Assembly: GCF_028640845.1 (NCBI RefSeq)
Contig: NC_080539.1
Span: forward strand, 180,743,459 to 180,807,458
Reading direction: 5' to 3'
Length of the DNA stretch: 64,000 nucleotides
Source of the DNA: Ahaetulla prasina
Taxonomy: Eukaryota; Chordata; Lepidosauria; Squamata; Colubridae
In this document: positions 43,453 to 54,953 of the stretch, one piece after another
Numbering within the stretch: position 1 is the first letter of the stretch
Layout: the number at the start of each line of letters is the position of its first letter
The notes under the pieces: generated by a model
Seen by the model: only the letters and a program-made list of their open reading frames with translations
Told to the model about the DNA's origin: nothing
The model's database searches: none
Program-made: the position numbers and the translations under genes

Positions 43453-44053
43453 CAGGGGTGAAATGCTCCCAGTTCGGACGGGGTTGCCTGATCTGGTAGC
43501 TATGGCAGCAGGTGGTTCGGAGAAGCAGTAGCAAAAATCCCTGCCCCCCCATGCCCAGCTGAGCCGTGCGAACAACAGAGGTTTTTTGTTTTTTTTACTT
43601 TTAAAGGCATTTTTCTTCGGCCGAAAAAATGCTTTTAAAAATGAAAAAAAAAGCCTTTGGTGATCGCGCGGTTCAGCTGGGATCGTCAGAGGCTTTTAAA
43701 AGCATTTTTTCACAACCTCTTCGGCCGAAGAGGTTGTAGAAAAAAAGCTTTTAAAAGGCTCCTCTGACGATCCCAGCTAAGTTGCCTGATCATCAGAGGC
43801 TTTTGTTTTTCTTTTAAAGACAAAACAAAAAAATGCTTTTAAAAGAAAAGAAAAGCCTTTGATGATCAGGCAACTCGGCTGGGATCGTCAGAGGAGCCTT
43901 TTAAAAGCATTTTTTACAGCTGAAGAGGTTGTAGAAAAAATGCTTTTAAAAGTAAAAAAAAAAGTTGGCCACGCCCACCTAGTCACATTATCCTCACCAC
44001 CACCAAGCCACGCCCACAGAACTGGTAGTAACAAATTTTACATTTCACCACTG
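43453..44053. mobile_element. Palindrome-rich non-autonomous hAT element, 601 bp
   Basis: The ends are CAGGGGTGAAATGCTCCCAG and, inverted, CATTTCACCACTG. The perfect 8-bp duplication CATGAAAG lies at 43445-43452 and 44054-44061. The interior (about 43590-43960) is made of repeated inverted modules: AACCTCTTCGGCCGAAGAGG, GCTTTTAAAAG, and GACGATCCCAGCT with its complement. There is no transposase. Confidence 0.88.
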
Positions 44054-44299
44054 CATGAAAGGAATACTATTTAATATCACATAAAGATAATTCTTGCAAG
44101 ATGAAATCAGACTGATTTTTTTCAGAATAGCACTTATAGCTCTGCTCTGCAGTTCTTCCCATTCCATAGTTTTTCAACATCATCTCTACAAATGTTCAAG
44201 TGGAACTCTCAAGCAACTCCAAGAATGACACGATTCACCATCATCAACTAAAATGTGAGAAAATTATGTGTAGTACAACTATCAGACTGTTACCAGTTA

Positions 44300-45005
44300 A
44301 ACAAAGGAGCTAGCCTAAGAGACCCATAGGGGGATATTAAAAGAAAAACACAATCAGATGAATGCATTGATCAGGAATGTCAGTAGGATTCTCAACAATC
44401 AAAGCTGGAAAAAATGGTCTCAAATTGTCTTATCTTTAAATGAAACTCTTATAATAAACTAAAGTGTTAATATCACTCTGTAATGCCTTGGTAAGACCAC
44501 ACATGGAATACTGCAACCAGTTTTGGTCGCCACAATGTAAAAAAAGATGTTGAGACTCTAGAAAAGTGCAGAGAAGAGCAACAATTAGGGGACTGGAAGC
44601 TAAAACTATAACAAATGCTTTTGAAATTGGTTGTGTCAAGTTTAATGAAAAGAAGGATTAGGGGAGACATGATAGCAGTGTTCCAATATCTCAGGGGTTG
44701 CCACAAAGAAAAGGGAGTCAAGCTATTCTCCAAAGCACCTGAGGGCAGGACAAGAAGCAATGGGTGGAAACTAATCAAGGAGAGAAGCAACTTAGAACTA
44801 AGGATAAATTTCCTGACAGTTAGAACAATTAATCAGTGGAACAACTTGCCTCCAGAAGTTGTGAATGCTCCAACACTGGAAATCTTTAAGAAAATGTTGG
44901 ATAACCATTTGTCTGAAATGAAATAGGGTTTCCTGCCTGAGAAGGAGGTTGGACTAGACTCCAAGGTCCCTTTCAACTATTCTATTCTATTTTATTCTAT
45001 TCTAT
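44300..45005 (+). mobile_element. CR1 LINE 3' end with ORF2 C-terminus
   Basis: Plus-strand CR1 text. The frame 44615-44926 reads RRIRGDMIAVFQYLRG, then LRINFLTVRTINQWNNLPPE and APTLEIFKKMLDNHL, the C-terminus of CR1 ORF2. The UTR is GGTTGGACTAGACTCCAAGG and the copy ends in ATTCT units at 44980-45005. Upstream coding ([15 protein letters not shown] at about 44490) is frame-broken. Confidence 0.85.
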
Positions 45006-45512
45006 AAAAGTTTTTGAAAGTTGGAGGTGTTGATAGGTACTCAAATATCTTACTTCCTTTGCTTCTTTACAATACAAATCATTAAATTCTGTTCCTTCAA
45101 TGTGCAATGCTTCAATTAAGAATCAGCATTTTCCTAGATTTTGTTTTTCTGGCACAAAAAATGTGACAAAATTCTGGAGAAGTGTAATGGAACGTTGGGA
45201 TATGTGTTGGTGTGATTAAAAGCAGAACAAGCTTTTAAATATTATCGATTTAAACTGTTATCTTCCACCAATCAGTTAACAGCTCGATTTTGAATGAGAT
45301 AATAGATAGTAAAAAAGATTTCTAACAAATTAAAGGTAACAAGGATATCTTGTTTTAAATTCAAGAGATGTTTTTAAAAATAATTAAGCTTTATGGCAAA
45401 ATTTTACATCTCTCAAAATAATAAAAAAGAAATATCAAATCTGTTAGAAGTGATGGATACTTAGATTTGGATGAAAAAGGTTCCAGAGAACACAAATTCA
45501 AACACAAATACC
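45006..45512. other. Unique AT-rich sequence, no gene recognised
   Basis: No exon or repeat recognised. Confidence 0.4.
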
Positions 45513-45921
45513 TCATGCCTCCCACCGACCCGTACGCTCACACAGAGAGGGACTTCTCAGGGTGCCGTCCGCCAAACGATGTTGGCTGGCGGCCCCCAGG
45601 GGAAGATCCTTCTCTGTGGGGGCTCCTAGCCTCTGGAACGAACTTCCCCCTGGTTTACGCCAAATACCTGACCTTCGGACCTTCCGCCACGAATTGAAAA
45701 CACATTTATTTATTCGCGCGGGGCTGGCTTAAATTTTGTTGGTTTTTAACTTTATATTATGAATTTTAATGGGTTTTTAGAATTTTAAATGTTTTAAAGT
45801 CTTAGGCCAATTGTGTAATAAGTTTTTTAATTCTTGTTTTAATTGTATATTGTATTGTTTGTTTTTATTTTGGCTGTACACCGCCCTGAGTCCTTCGGGA
45901 GAAGGGCGCTATAGAAATCTA

Positions 45922-45925
<4 letters not shown>
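45513..45925 (+). mobile_element. L2-like LINE 3' end, 5'-truncated
   Basis: Nearly the same as 16125-16530: CCCACCGACCCGTACGCTCA, GGTGCCGTCCGCCAAACGAT, CTCTGGAACGAACTTCCCCC, then the 3' hairpin CCGCCCTGAGTCCTTCGGGA / GAAGGGCGC. The coding frame is shifted. The copies are similar enough to be from one recent subfamily. Confidence 0.88.

Positions 45926-46003
<78 letters not shown>
45924..46003. repeat. (AAT)n microsatellite
   Basis: A long AAT/ATA run grown from the tail of the L2-like copy; it yields a poly-Asn false frame. Confidence 0.97.
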
Positions 46004-46005
<2 letters not shown>

Positions 46006-47610
46006 TCCAGTCTCCTGAATTTTAAAGTAATGAAATAATTTTTGAATAATTCTTCATGAGAATACATCTACAAAAGACCTTGAACTTACAGGAAAAAAAA
46101 CTGTTTACCATTTCTCTCTTTGCATGGATTTTGCTAAGAACATTTTATCACAGAAGTTATTTTAAGAAACAAGGAGTAGGCCATAAGATATCTCATCATA
46201 CGATAAAAGAAAAAGAAAAACAAAGAAATGTCATCAGCATTTCAGCATCCTTGAACCTCTTTCAAGGAAAAAAAAACACTTCACAGTTTTTCAAAACACT
46301 TCATGCAATATCATCTTTGATACTGATAAATAAACTCGTGATTTTGAAAGTGAAATTGTTTGGTTTCTTTATCATATTATTGGACCTTGATTGTTAAAGC
46401 TGTTTGTACCATTGTTTTCTTGCTTCAGGGTTTTTTGGAAATAGTGGTGTGATGAATGCACATGATATTCTAGAAGAAACAGTACAGTCTGTGCAGAAAA
46501 ATTAAGTTAGTCAATTACAAAAAGCACATCCCAGAGTGCATATGAGTTTTAGTTCAATATGCATTAAAAATAGAGCACTTTGAGACATAGGTGCAGTGGG
46601 GCACTGATGAACCCGGCTATTTAAAAATTAGTTTAAGGGCAACCAAAATATAACTTGTAACTATGATACTTAACTACTCACAACAAAGATTAGGAAATTG
46701 CTACTCTAAAGATTTCCCCCAGAAATTGAGCTGATTGATCCTTATCAGTAGCTCTAATTAATCTATTTTTACTATTTTGATATTATCATTTTATACTTTC
46801 CCCTATATTTAATGTATTTATTTCAAATGGTTAATCCTCTAAAGGTGTTTTTGATGTTGTTAAATGGGTCATATAAAACAGAATACTGGAACTATTACAA
46901 ACTTTAGAACAGATGAAATTGAAAAAAAAAAATTTTTTAAAACCACAGAAACATCTTTTGTAGGAACTTTGCCTGTAAATTTCCTTTCAAAGCTAAAATG
47001 GGGTAAATTGCTGTTAATGGCAAATTCCATGCAAGCTTTCCCTCTCCTCTAACTCTCTGCCCAAGAAAGCAGAACTGTTGGGCGATTCAGAGTGCAGCCA
47101 ATCTTTTCAGAAAGCTCTACAATGAACTATAGGAATCAGCAGTGAGAATAGAAAGTAATCACATGCATACCTAGTTTATTTTCCATTTAGCACAGCAGTC
47201 TGATAGTAAATTATTAATTACTTTAATTAACCTACATGGAGGAATGTAGGATGAATGTACATGGAGAGGGTGAAGCCTGCTAAATTCCAGACAGATAAGT
47301 CTGGTATTATTGGGCTCAGGCCTGTTGAAGTCTGATTTTTCTTTAAAAAAAAAAAAAGATATAGCATTTGCAAATGTCAAGTGCATGTTTGTCTTAAGCA
47401 ATATGAATTGGAATACATAATGTATGTTCCAAAAGAAAGGGTGCTTTTAATGATAGACACAGAACTTCGACTGACTGATAAAAAGCAAGGCAGTATAGTG
47501 ATACCTTAGCACTACTGTGCTTTAAAGACATGTTTATGCTCAATTCTCATCAGCCCCACTTCCCCATTTTATAATGGGGAAGATGCTTCTCTTTTTTGAT
47601 AATAATTCCA
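46004..47610. other. Unique sequence, no gene recognised
   Basis: No exon or repeat recognised. The 113-residue frame at 46056-46397 is AT-driven and without motif. Confidence 0.4.
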
Positions 47611-47900
47611 ACTCAAATCGTAGAGTTGGAAGGGACTACATGGATCATCTATCTCATTGCTCTAAAATGTGCAGAAAAACTACTAGGTAGTTTTTCTGCA
47701 CTGGTTTAAGCAATGGTTGCCCAACCCCTTTTAATCTTCCCCTCTCTCCAAGATGGACTAGAGTTGTTTGTAATAGTAGCTACTACAACAAATCATCATT
47801 ATCATCAAACATACAACTTCCATAGGTAGACTGTTCCACAGTTATACAGAACTTACAGTCACAAAGTTTTTCTATATTTAAATTAAATCTAGGAAGCTGC
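47611..47900 (-). mobile_element. Old CR1 LINE 3' fragments
   Basis: GTAGAGTTGGAAGGGACTAC and TCATCTATCTCATTGC, then after a gap TAGACTGTTCCACAGTTATA and TCACAAAGTTTTTCTATATT, are two decayed parts of a reversed CR1 3' end. A local inverted repeat (GTGCAGAAAAACTACTAGGT, about 47670-47702) sits between them. Confidence 0.6.
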
Positions 47901-47935
47901 AATTTATACTCTGTATCATGGCCATGGAAAACAGC

Positions 47936-47958
47936 CTTTCTTTCTTTCTTTCTTTCTT

Positions 47959-47999
<41 letters not shown>

Positions 48000-48024
48000 T
48001 CTTCCCTCCTTCCTTCCCTCCCTC
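47936..48024. repeat. (TTTC)n/(TC)n simple repeat
   Basis: A pyrimidine run of CTTT and CT units, creating a false Glu/Arg/Lys frame on the minus strand. Confidence 0.95.
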
Positions 48025-48494
48025 ACTTATTGCATTCACCTCCAGACTAGCTCTTAGGACTGCAAATTTTTTTCCCTTCCTCTGAGAACTCTGCCGGGCG
48101 TCACATTCTAATAACCCAGTTGGCTGGCATATGAATGAAGCTGCTGTAGCCAGGAATTCTGCTTTCTCCTGTATAAAAAGAGCCAACTTTATGATGGAAA
48201 TTGGCTAAAGAGCTTCATAGTTGGGGTGGTATGGTGATATATGCTTCCATCTACTTCTTCCAGCAAACGTTCAACCTTCTTTATATGTGTTTCTTTATAT
48301 GTGGCATGAACTCAGCTGGGCAACAACTTTTTGTCTCCCTGTCTCCCTAATTGTCCCTATCATGAGCTGCTTTGTTACTGTCCTAAACATTTCAAATAAG
48401 TCACTTAGAGCACTGCATATGTGGAATCAATTCACACTTATCACAAATAATAAGCAAACAATAGGAATTTTAGTGAAACATTTATAACTGGCAA
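48025..48494. other. Unique sequence, no gene recognised
   Basis: No exon or repeat recognised. A TATAAAAAG string at about 48172 is not enough to call a promoter. Confidence 0.35.
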
Positions 48495-48496
48495 TA

Positions 48497-48834
48497 CCGT
48501 ATTTTTCGGACTATAAGACGCACTGGAGTATAAGACACACCTTAGTTTTTGGGGAGGAAAGTAAGAAAAAAGCTGATTGGCGGGTGGATAGCCTCCCGCA
48601 ATACCCCCAATCAGCTGTTCCCAGAGGTGAACTTTAGCAATAGGTTCGTTGGTTGTGAGTTCTGCGCCTTGCTTTTTTTTCAGCCTCTGAAACCTCCCTT
48701 TAAGAGGCTTTTTTCAGATTCTGAAACCTCCGTTTCAGAGGCTGGGCGGGCTATATTCGGTGTATAAGATGCACCCAAATTTTCACTTTCTTTTAGGAGG
48801 GAAAAATGTGCGTCTTATGCTCCAAAAAATACAG
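48497..48834. mobile_element. Tc/mariner-like MITE, 338 bp
   Basis: The ends are CCGTATTTTTCGGACTATAA and the inverted CTCCAAAAAATACAG, each beside TA (48495-48496 and 48835-48836). Sub-terminal repeats (ATAAGACGCACTGGAGTATA and TGTGCGTCTTAT) match in inverted orientation. The interior holds CTCTGAAACCTCC repeats. No coding capacity. Confidence 0.75.
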
Positions 48835-48836
48835 TA

Positions 48837-50313
48837 TTTTAATGTGTGAAAGAAATGTGCAGGCTTTCAAATTCTCAGAAATTTTCATATGGTACAGTGA
48901 GGGGAAAAAAGCAGAAAAGATCTACTGTATAATACACTACAGACCAAAAAAGTGTAATAAAGAATAGAATACCAAAATTGTGTGAGAATAATTAAATTCC
49001 AACCAATTCAAAATAGAAGCGTTGCAATGGCACAGCAGTAATGTTGCCTGTACAATTAAATTTTAAGGTAAATGGAAACTGTAAATGTAACAAGCCTTCT
49101 AGAGGAAGGGCTTAGATGTATTTTAATGAATTTGGGAAAAAAGGAAGGATCTATTAAAAAAGGAACCATGAAGCTAGAGCAGGGATTAGACTGAACATTG
49201 GTTTGGCAAGAGGTTTGAAAAACTATATATTAGTACTGTAGCTAAAAACAGAACTCCCCTCTTCCTCCCCTCCACTTCAAAACTTTCCTAATATATGGCA
49301 GCTGATAAAAGCATAAAAAACTCAATATCCTCCAGCCATAATTCTGCAACTGAAGAATCTAATAAAAACCATAATCAGTAATTAATAGACCTTTAAACCA
49401 GAGCTATACACATCCTTTCTCCCAGAGAATGTGTGAGAGGCTATTTCCATTCCTTCTCCAGTAGCTCTCCTTTCCTCTAGCATGGTAAGTACTGGAGACA
49501 GCATGGGAAAAAAAACATGTTATTTCATCTTCTTCTATCCACTCAGCATGCAAATCTGGATTCCACATACTGAAAGTCCTTGATGAGAAAACAAATAAAA
49601 AAAACAACCCTAGATATTGCAAAATTCTGATTTTATGGTCAATTTGCCACTTTGGCAACTTAAAGCTTCTTTGTACATTGATGCATTTATAAAGCTTGTA
49701 TCAAACCTTTTCCTACATTTCACTACTTTGATGCATTCCTGCTCAGGTGCCAAAATACACTGACTGAGTCAACAGTAGTAACAGCAGCAGTGGCAGTAGT
49801 GGTCATAATAAGAACGGCAGCAAGTCAGAATTATTTGAGAAGATGGAGATGAATCAGTTTGAAATCCCAAACAACTGTCAGTTTGAGGATGCAGCCCAAT
49901 AACTTAAAAAAAGAAGAGAAAGTGTAACTTTATAAAGCTATAGCAACTGCAATTGAAACAGTAAAAACTAATGCATATGTACTTTGCCATGTTATTATGA
50001 TGAAGTTGAACAACAAGACTGTTTTTTGGTCCAGAGTTATAACTCTGGTATGGTAGTTTATTTCCATGCAAACATTTATCTTTTTAGCTACAATACTACT
50101 TCTGCAGCATAAAATGGTTGATTCCCAATTCTTTTTAAATAAAAGAATATAATAATATTTTAATAAATTAAGTCTAACTTAAAGATCATGACAAACGTAT
50201 TTAATATTCTTCAAAATACAAAATCATTCCTGTATTCTAACTCCGGATTCTAAATTTCTCATCAATAACCTAGATCCCTCTTAACAATATATTCAGTTTT
50301 TTTGTAAAATAAA
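48837..50313. other. Unique sequence, no gene recognised
   Basis: No exon or repeat recognised. Confidence 0.4.
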
Positions 50314-50321
50314 CTCTAGTT

Positions 50322-50477
50322 CAGGGATGTCCAAACTTGGCCCCTTGAAGAGTGGTGGACTTCAACTCCCAGAATTCCCCAGCAAGCAACTTGCTCATGT
50401 TTATAGCTCATGCTGGCTGGGGAATTCTGGGAGTGGAAGTCCACCATTCTTCAAGGGGCCAAGTTTAGACACCCCTG
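50322..50477. mobile_element. hAT-type MITE, 156 bp, palindromic
   Basis: The ends are CAGGGATGTCCAAACTTGGC and the inverted GCCAAGTTTAGACACCCCTG. A perfect 8-bp duplication CTCTAGTT flanks it at 50314-50321 and 50478-50485. The arms (CAACTCCCAGAATTCCCCAG against CTGGGGAATTCTGGGAGTGG) pair over most of the element. The 177-residue frame that starts here is chance. Confidence 0.92.
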
Positions 50478-50485
50478 CTCTAGTT

Positions 50486-51155
50486 TTAACTGGTTCAAAA
50501 CATCTTCTAATGCAATGTAATCTGAAAGTTTCAGTAGCAAAATGTAGCAAACCCAAATTAAGAAATCATTTTTGTTTAATTGAATACATTAACATCCTGC
50601 AATTTAAGTCAATTAAAATTCCACATATAGTATATCAGTTTTTAGAAATCATCATAATAAATTGGTGTAGAATACTAATACACTTCTGCTCAAGTAAGTT
50701 AAAAATAATTTGCAACTTTCAAATAAAAATATTATTCCAAAATATTTGGAAAAATATCAACTTTTCATGCATTCATAACCAAACTAAAATCTCCATCCTT
50801 AAAGCTTCCAAATATGTTTTGCAGTCTTTAATGATGGGAAAACAATTGATTTTTAATTAAAGAAAGAACCAAACCCTGCCAAAGTGTTAGAGCAGTCAGT
50901 AACAATTTTCTAATTCTGTTCCTATTGGTTTTTAAAGAAAATATTTTTATTCTATCCCCAAAATGCAACACAATACAACCCCCAACCTATGATATCAAGA
51001 TGAAACATCAGTGCTTATAAAATCTTAACTCTTCCACCTTCATATGGAAATATCAGTTTAAATAAAGAAAAGATAACCCATCCTTTAACAACTCCCTCAA
51101 TTTATCGATCTGTTTAAAATGCCTAAAAGTGATTAAAAAGGGATTCATAAAAATA
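50486..51155. other. AT-rich; possible reversed L1-like end
   Basis: No gene. The stretch from about 50920 (TTTTTAAAGAAAATATTTTT) may be the reversed 3' end of a decayed L1-like copy; nothing firmer can be said. Confidence 0.3.
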
Positions 51156-51536
51156 CAGATAGTCCTTGACTTACAACAGTTCATTTAGTGACCATTGAAA
51201 GTTACAATGGCACTGAAAAAAGTGACTTATGATCATTTTTCAAACTTAAGACCATTGCAATTTACATTCAGAAGCTTGACAACTAATCTATATTTATGAT
51301 GGTCGCAGTATCCCAGCCGGGGTCACATAATCCCATTTTGCAACCTTCTGACAAGTAAAGTCAATTGGGAAGCCAGATTCACTTAACAACCGTGTTACTA
51401 ATTTAACAACTGCAGTGATTCACTTAATAAATGCAGCAAGAAAAGTTGTAAAATGGGACAAAACTCACTTAACAAATTTCTCACTTAGCAACATAAATTC
51501 TGGGCTCAATTGTGGTTGTAAGTCGAGGACTACCTG
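51156..51536 (+). mobile_element. Tigger-like (Tc/mariner) MITE, 381 bp
   Basis: It begins CAGATAGTCCTTGACTTACA and ends GTAAGTCGAGGACTACCTG, with TA at 51154-51155 and 51537-51538. Best preserved of the family copies in the window. It has no transposase. Confidence 0.8.
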
Positions 51537-51595
51537 TATATATTAATCTAGGAGTAATATTCTTCACCATGGGAAAAAATGGGCATTTATTTATA

Positions 51596-53175
51596 AGATG
51601 CTCAAAAAAATAAAGGGAACACTTAAACAACACAATGTAACTCCAAGTCAATTATACTTCTGTGCAATCAAACTGTCCACTTAGGTAGCAACACTGATTG
51701 ACAGTCAATTCCACATGCTGTTGTGCACATGGAATAGACAACAGGTGGAAAGCATAGGCAGTTAGCAAGACATCCCCAATAAAGGAGTGGTTCTGCAGCT
51801 GGTGACCACAGACCACTTCTCAGTTCCTATGCTTTCTGGCTGATGGTTTGGTCACTTTTGAATGCTGGAGGTGCTGTCACTCTAGTAGTAGCATGAGATG
51901 GAGTCCACAACCCACACAAGTGGCTCAGGTAGCGCAGCTCATCCAGGATGGCACATCAATGCGAGCTGTGTCAAGAAGGTTTGCTGTGTCTGTCAGCATA
52001 GTGTCCAGAGCACGGAGGCGCTACCAGGAGACAGGCCAGTACATCAGGAGATGTGGAGGAGGCCGTAGGAAGGCAACAACCCAGCAGCAGGACCGCTACC
52101 TCCGCCTTTGTGCAAGGAGGGACAGGAGGAGCACTGCCAGAGCCCTGAAAATGACCTCCAGTGGGCCACAAATGTGCATGTGGCTGCTCAAATGGTCAGA
52201 AACAGACTCCATGTGGGTGGTATGAGGGCCTGACATCCATAGGTGGGGGTTGTGCTTACAGCCCAACACCGTGCAGGACATTTGGCATTTGCCAGAGAAC
52301 ACCAAGATTGGCAACGTCGCCACTGGCGCCCTGTGCTCTTCACAGATGAAAGCAGGTTCACACTGAGCACATGTGACAGACATGACAGGGTCTGGAGACG
52401 CCATGGAGAACATTCTGCTGCCTGCAACATCCTCCAGCATGACCGGTTTGGCAGTGGGTCAGTAATGGTGTGGGGTGGCATTTCTTTAGGGGGCCACACA
52501 GCCCTCCACGTGCTCGCCAGAGGTAGCCTGACTGCCATTAGGTACCGGGATGAGATTCTCAGACCCCTTGTGAAACCATATGCTGGTGCGGTTGGCCCTG
52601 GGTTCCTCCTAATGCAAGACAATGCTAGACCTCATGTGGCTGGAGTGTGTCAGCAGTTCCTGCAAGACGAAGGCATTGATGCTAAGGACTGGCCCACCTG
52701 TTCCCTAGACTTGAGTCCAATTGAGCACATCTGGGACATCATGTCTCGCTCCATCCACCAACGCCACGTTGCACCACAGACTGTCCAGGAGTTGGGGGAT
52801 GCTTTAGTCCAGGTGTGGGAGGAGATCTCTCAGGAGACCATCCGCCACCTCATCAGGAGCATGCCCAGGCATTGTAAGGAAGTCATACAGGCACGTGGAG
52901 GCCACACGCACTACTGAGCCTCATTTTGACTTCTTTTAAGGACATTACATCAAAGTTGGATCAGCCTTTAGTGTTGTTTTCCACTTTAATTTTGAGTGTA
53001 ACTCCAAATCCAGACCTCCGTGGGTTGCTCAATTTGATTTCCATTGATAATTTTTGTGTGTTTGTGTTGTCAGCACATTCAACTATGTAATGAACAAAGT
53101 GTTTACTAAGAATATTTCGCTCATTCAGATCTAGGATGTCTTATTTTTGTGTTCCCTTTATTTTTTTGAGCAGTG
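51596..53175 (+). mobile_element. Tc1 transposon, nearly full length (1580 bp)
   Basis: The left end GCTCAAAAAAATAAAGGGAA and the right end, inverted, CCTTTATTTTTTTGAGCAGT are terminal inverted repeats. TA dinucleotides lie at 51594-51595 and 53176-53177. Between them is one transposase gene, now broken. The family is one whose near-identical copies I recall from fish, lampreys and reptiles, consistent with horizontal spread. Confidence 0.92.
51893..52917 (+). pseudogene. Tc1 transposase, inactivated
   Basis: A cut-and-paste transposase acting on its terminal repeats in the nucleus. The N-terminal paired-like helix-turn-helix reads [20 protein letters not shown], then [12 protein letters not shown]. 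The DDE catalytic residues remain: LFTDES (about 52335), LMQDNARPH (about 52615) and PIEHIWD (about 52720), with 34 residues between the second Asp and the Glu (DD34E, the Tc1 spacing). A one-base deletion near 52147 shifts the frame. Two in-frame stops follow, TGA 52231 and TAG 52240. From 52243 the frame is open to the natural end GGHTHY. The start at 51893 (MRWSPQPTQ) is chosen because the helix-turn-helix follows directly. Confidence 0.92.
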
Positions 53176-53177
53176 TA

Positions 53178-54017
53178 TATTGTTTATATGAATGCCAGCA
53201 GTTTTACATGGTAATGATGTTTACACAATTTTCCTTAGAAAATATAGATTCAGCTGAAATATATAATGTCCAATTTGCAATGCCGATCAATAACACCATG
53301 ACTGACACTCATTTTTATCCTACCACTACAAATATAGATATTAATTTCAGAACTCTCGCTGATTTTAAAGAAAACTGTAAAAAATCAACCACTTCCTTCA
53401 AGTTATGAAACCCTCCCCATCTTAGTATTAGTTATATATTTATAAAGTAATGTACAATCTGCTCTTCTAGTAATACTCTATCATTCTGAGTAAGTTATAA
53501 ATGAAAAACATACAATATAAATCCATAGATGTAATTAAAGCATGTGAAAAATCAACATAAAACAATAGATTAAAAACCATTAAACAAGACAAACTACAAG
53601 TAACTTCTCTTAAGATTCTCTTAAATTTCCTGCTGCAAATTACTGGTATGTGATAGATAGTAAAACAGTCTTCCACAGAAAGATGCAACAACTATCTTAT
53701 CCTCTTACATGATTTTATTATATAGCTGCCTTCTCCTTCCATCAACCAGAAGATAATGAGTGGCTTTGCAACCTGCCAGAAGGCAGTCACTACAGCAGCT
53801 CCTCTATTAAAGGTTTGGGTGGAGGTGGTATCTAGTTTCATTGGAGTATTCTTGCTCTTCGCTTGGACTCATAGAACTTGAATACTCTGATTCTCAGAGT
53901 TGATCTACCATAAAGTTCTGATAAAGGACTTACTCTGTGGTCTGAGTCACAGACACCTAACCTATACATTATTATACCTGAGTAATTTAAATGTAAACTT
54001 TTGAACATCATCTTATA
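53178..54017. other. Unique sequence, no gene recognised
   Basis: No exon or repeat recognised. Confidence 0.4.
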
Positions 54018-54379
54018 CAGGCCCTCCACTTACAATCAGTCATTTAATGTTAACAATGGCCTTGGAAAAAGTGACTTAAAGCCTATCCCCGAAGTTATGA
54101 TCATCGCATCACCTGGCTCACATTTATGATAGTTGCAGCATCTTGTGGTTCCATGATTGTGGGCTGCAATCTTCTCAACCTCCTCTGACATGCAAAGCAA
54201 TTAGGGAAGCTGGATTTGCTTGGAATCACTGTGTGATTCACTTAACTTCCATGGCATTTCCTTAATGAACACAGTGAATAACTTAACAACCATGGTAAAG
54301 GTGGTCACAAAAGCAGGTTTGGTTATGCGATGACTCGCTTAATTATTGGATTGCTTAGGGATCAAAATTCTGGTTCCAA
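54018..54379. mobile_element. Old Tigger-like MITE relative
   Basis: CAGGCCCTCCACTTACAATC after TA, with CACTTAAC and ATTCACTTAAC motifs inside and CTTAGGGATCAAAATTCTGG at the end. It is related in design to 51156 but strongly diverged. Confidence 0.5.
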
Positions 54380-54722
54380 CAGTGTTTATCAACCAAAGAC
54401 TAATATTATTTCTGTTTGCTTTTTTTTTTTTTGCTTTGGAAATAATGACTAACAAATATAGCTTCTTTTAAATAATTTTAACAGCAGAATATGTTAAAAA
54501 AAACTATTTTAAAAAAATATATATGATGTAATGCATTTCTGTAACGGGCTGTGAAAATAACCTCAGAGAACTGGAGGAAAATGCATAGCTAGGACAATGA
54601 TCAGACAAGAGATATATCTCAGCCCATAGAAAAAATGGATTTAAGCATGTACCTCAGGAGAGACCCACCCTTGTTCTCTGGAATATGAAGGCATAGAAGA
54701 AGGAAGTTTTTGTTACTGTAAC

Positions 54723-54953
54723 TTACAATAAAGGCAATGTCAATAAACATGGTTTTGGTTTTTTGGTTGGATTACCATGAAGAGCTGACAACTTCATCGA
54801 AACACACAAAGCCCACCTGTCAATTGTCACAAATTTCCCAGGACAACCATATTTTCTAATGTTCTGTTCCACACTAAACTCAAGAAGCTCTCCATAGCTT
54901 TTTTTTTTTTTGACTGGATCTTCTAATGCTGGAAACGAGCTGTTCACACCCAA
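54723..54953 (-). pseudogene. Possible LINE reverse-transcriptase scrap
   Basis: A 76-residue minus-strand frame contains LLEFSVEQNIRKYGCPGKFVTI, which recalls the KYGCPxKF text of many endonuclease-reverse transcriptases. Only about ten residues fit, so the call is weak. Confidence 0.25.

Noticed and set aside
45811..46038. Poly-asparagine protein
   Set aside because: Produced by an (AAT)n microsatellite.
48160..48190. TATA-box promoter (TATAAAAAG)
   Set aside because: A single AT-rich string without any supporting exon or CpG context.
50327..50860. 177-residue open frame
   Set aside because: It begins inside the hAT MITE and continues into AT-rich noncoding sequence; no protein similarity.
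52188..52622. 144-residue minus-strand frame
   Set aside because: Antisense shadow of the Tc1 transposase.
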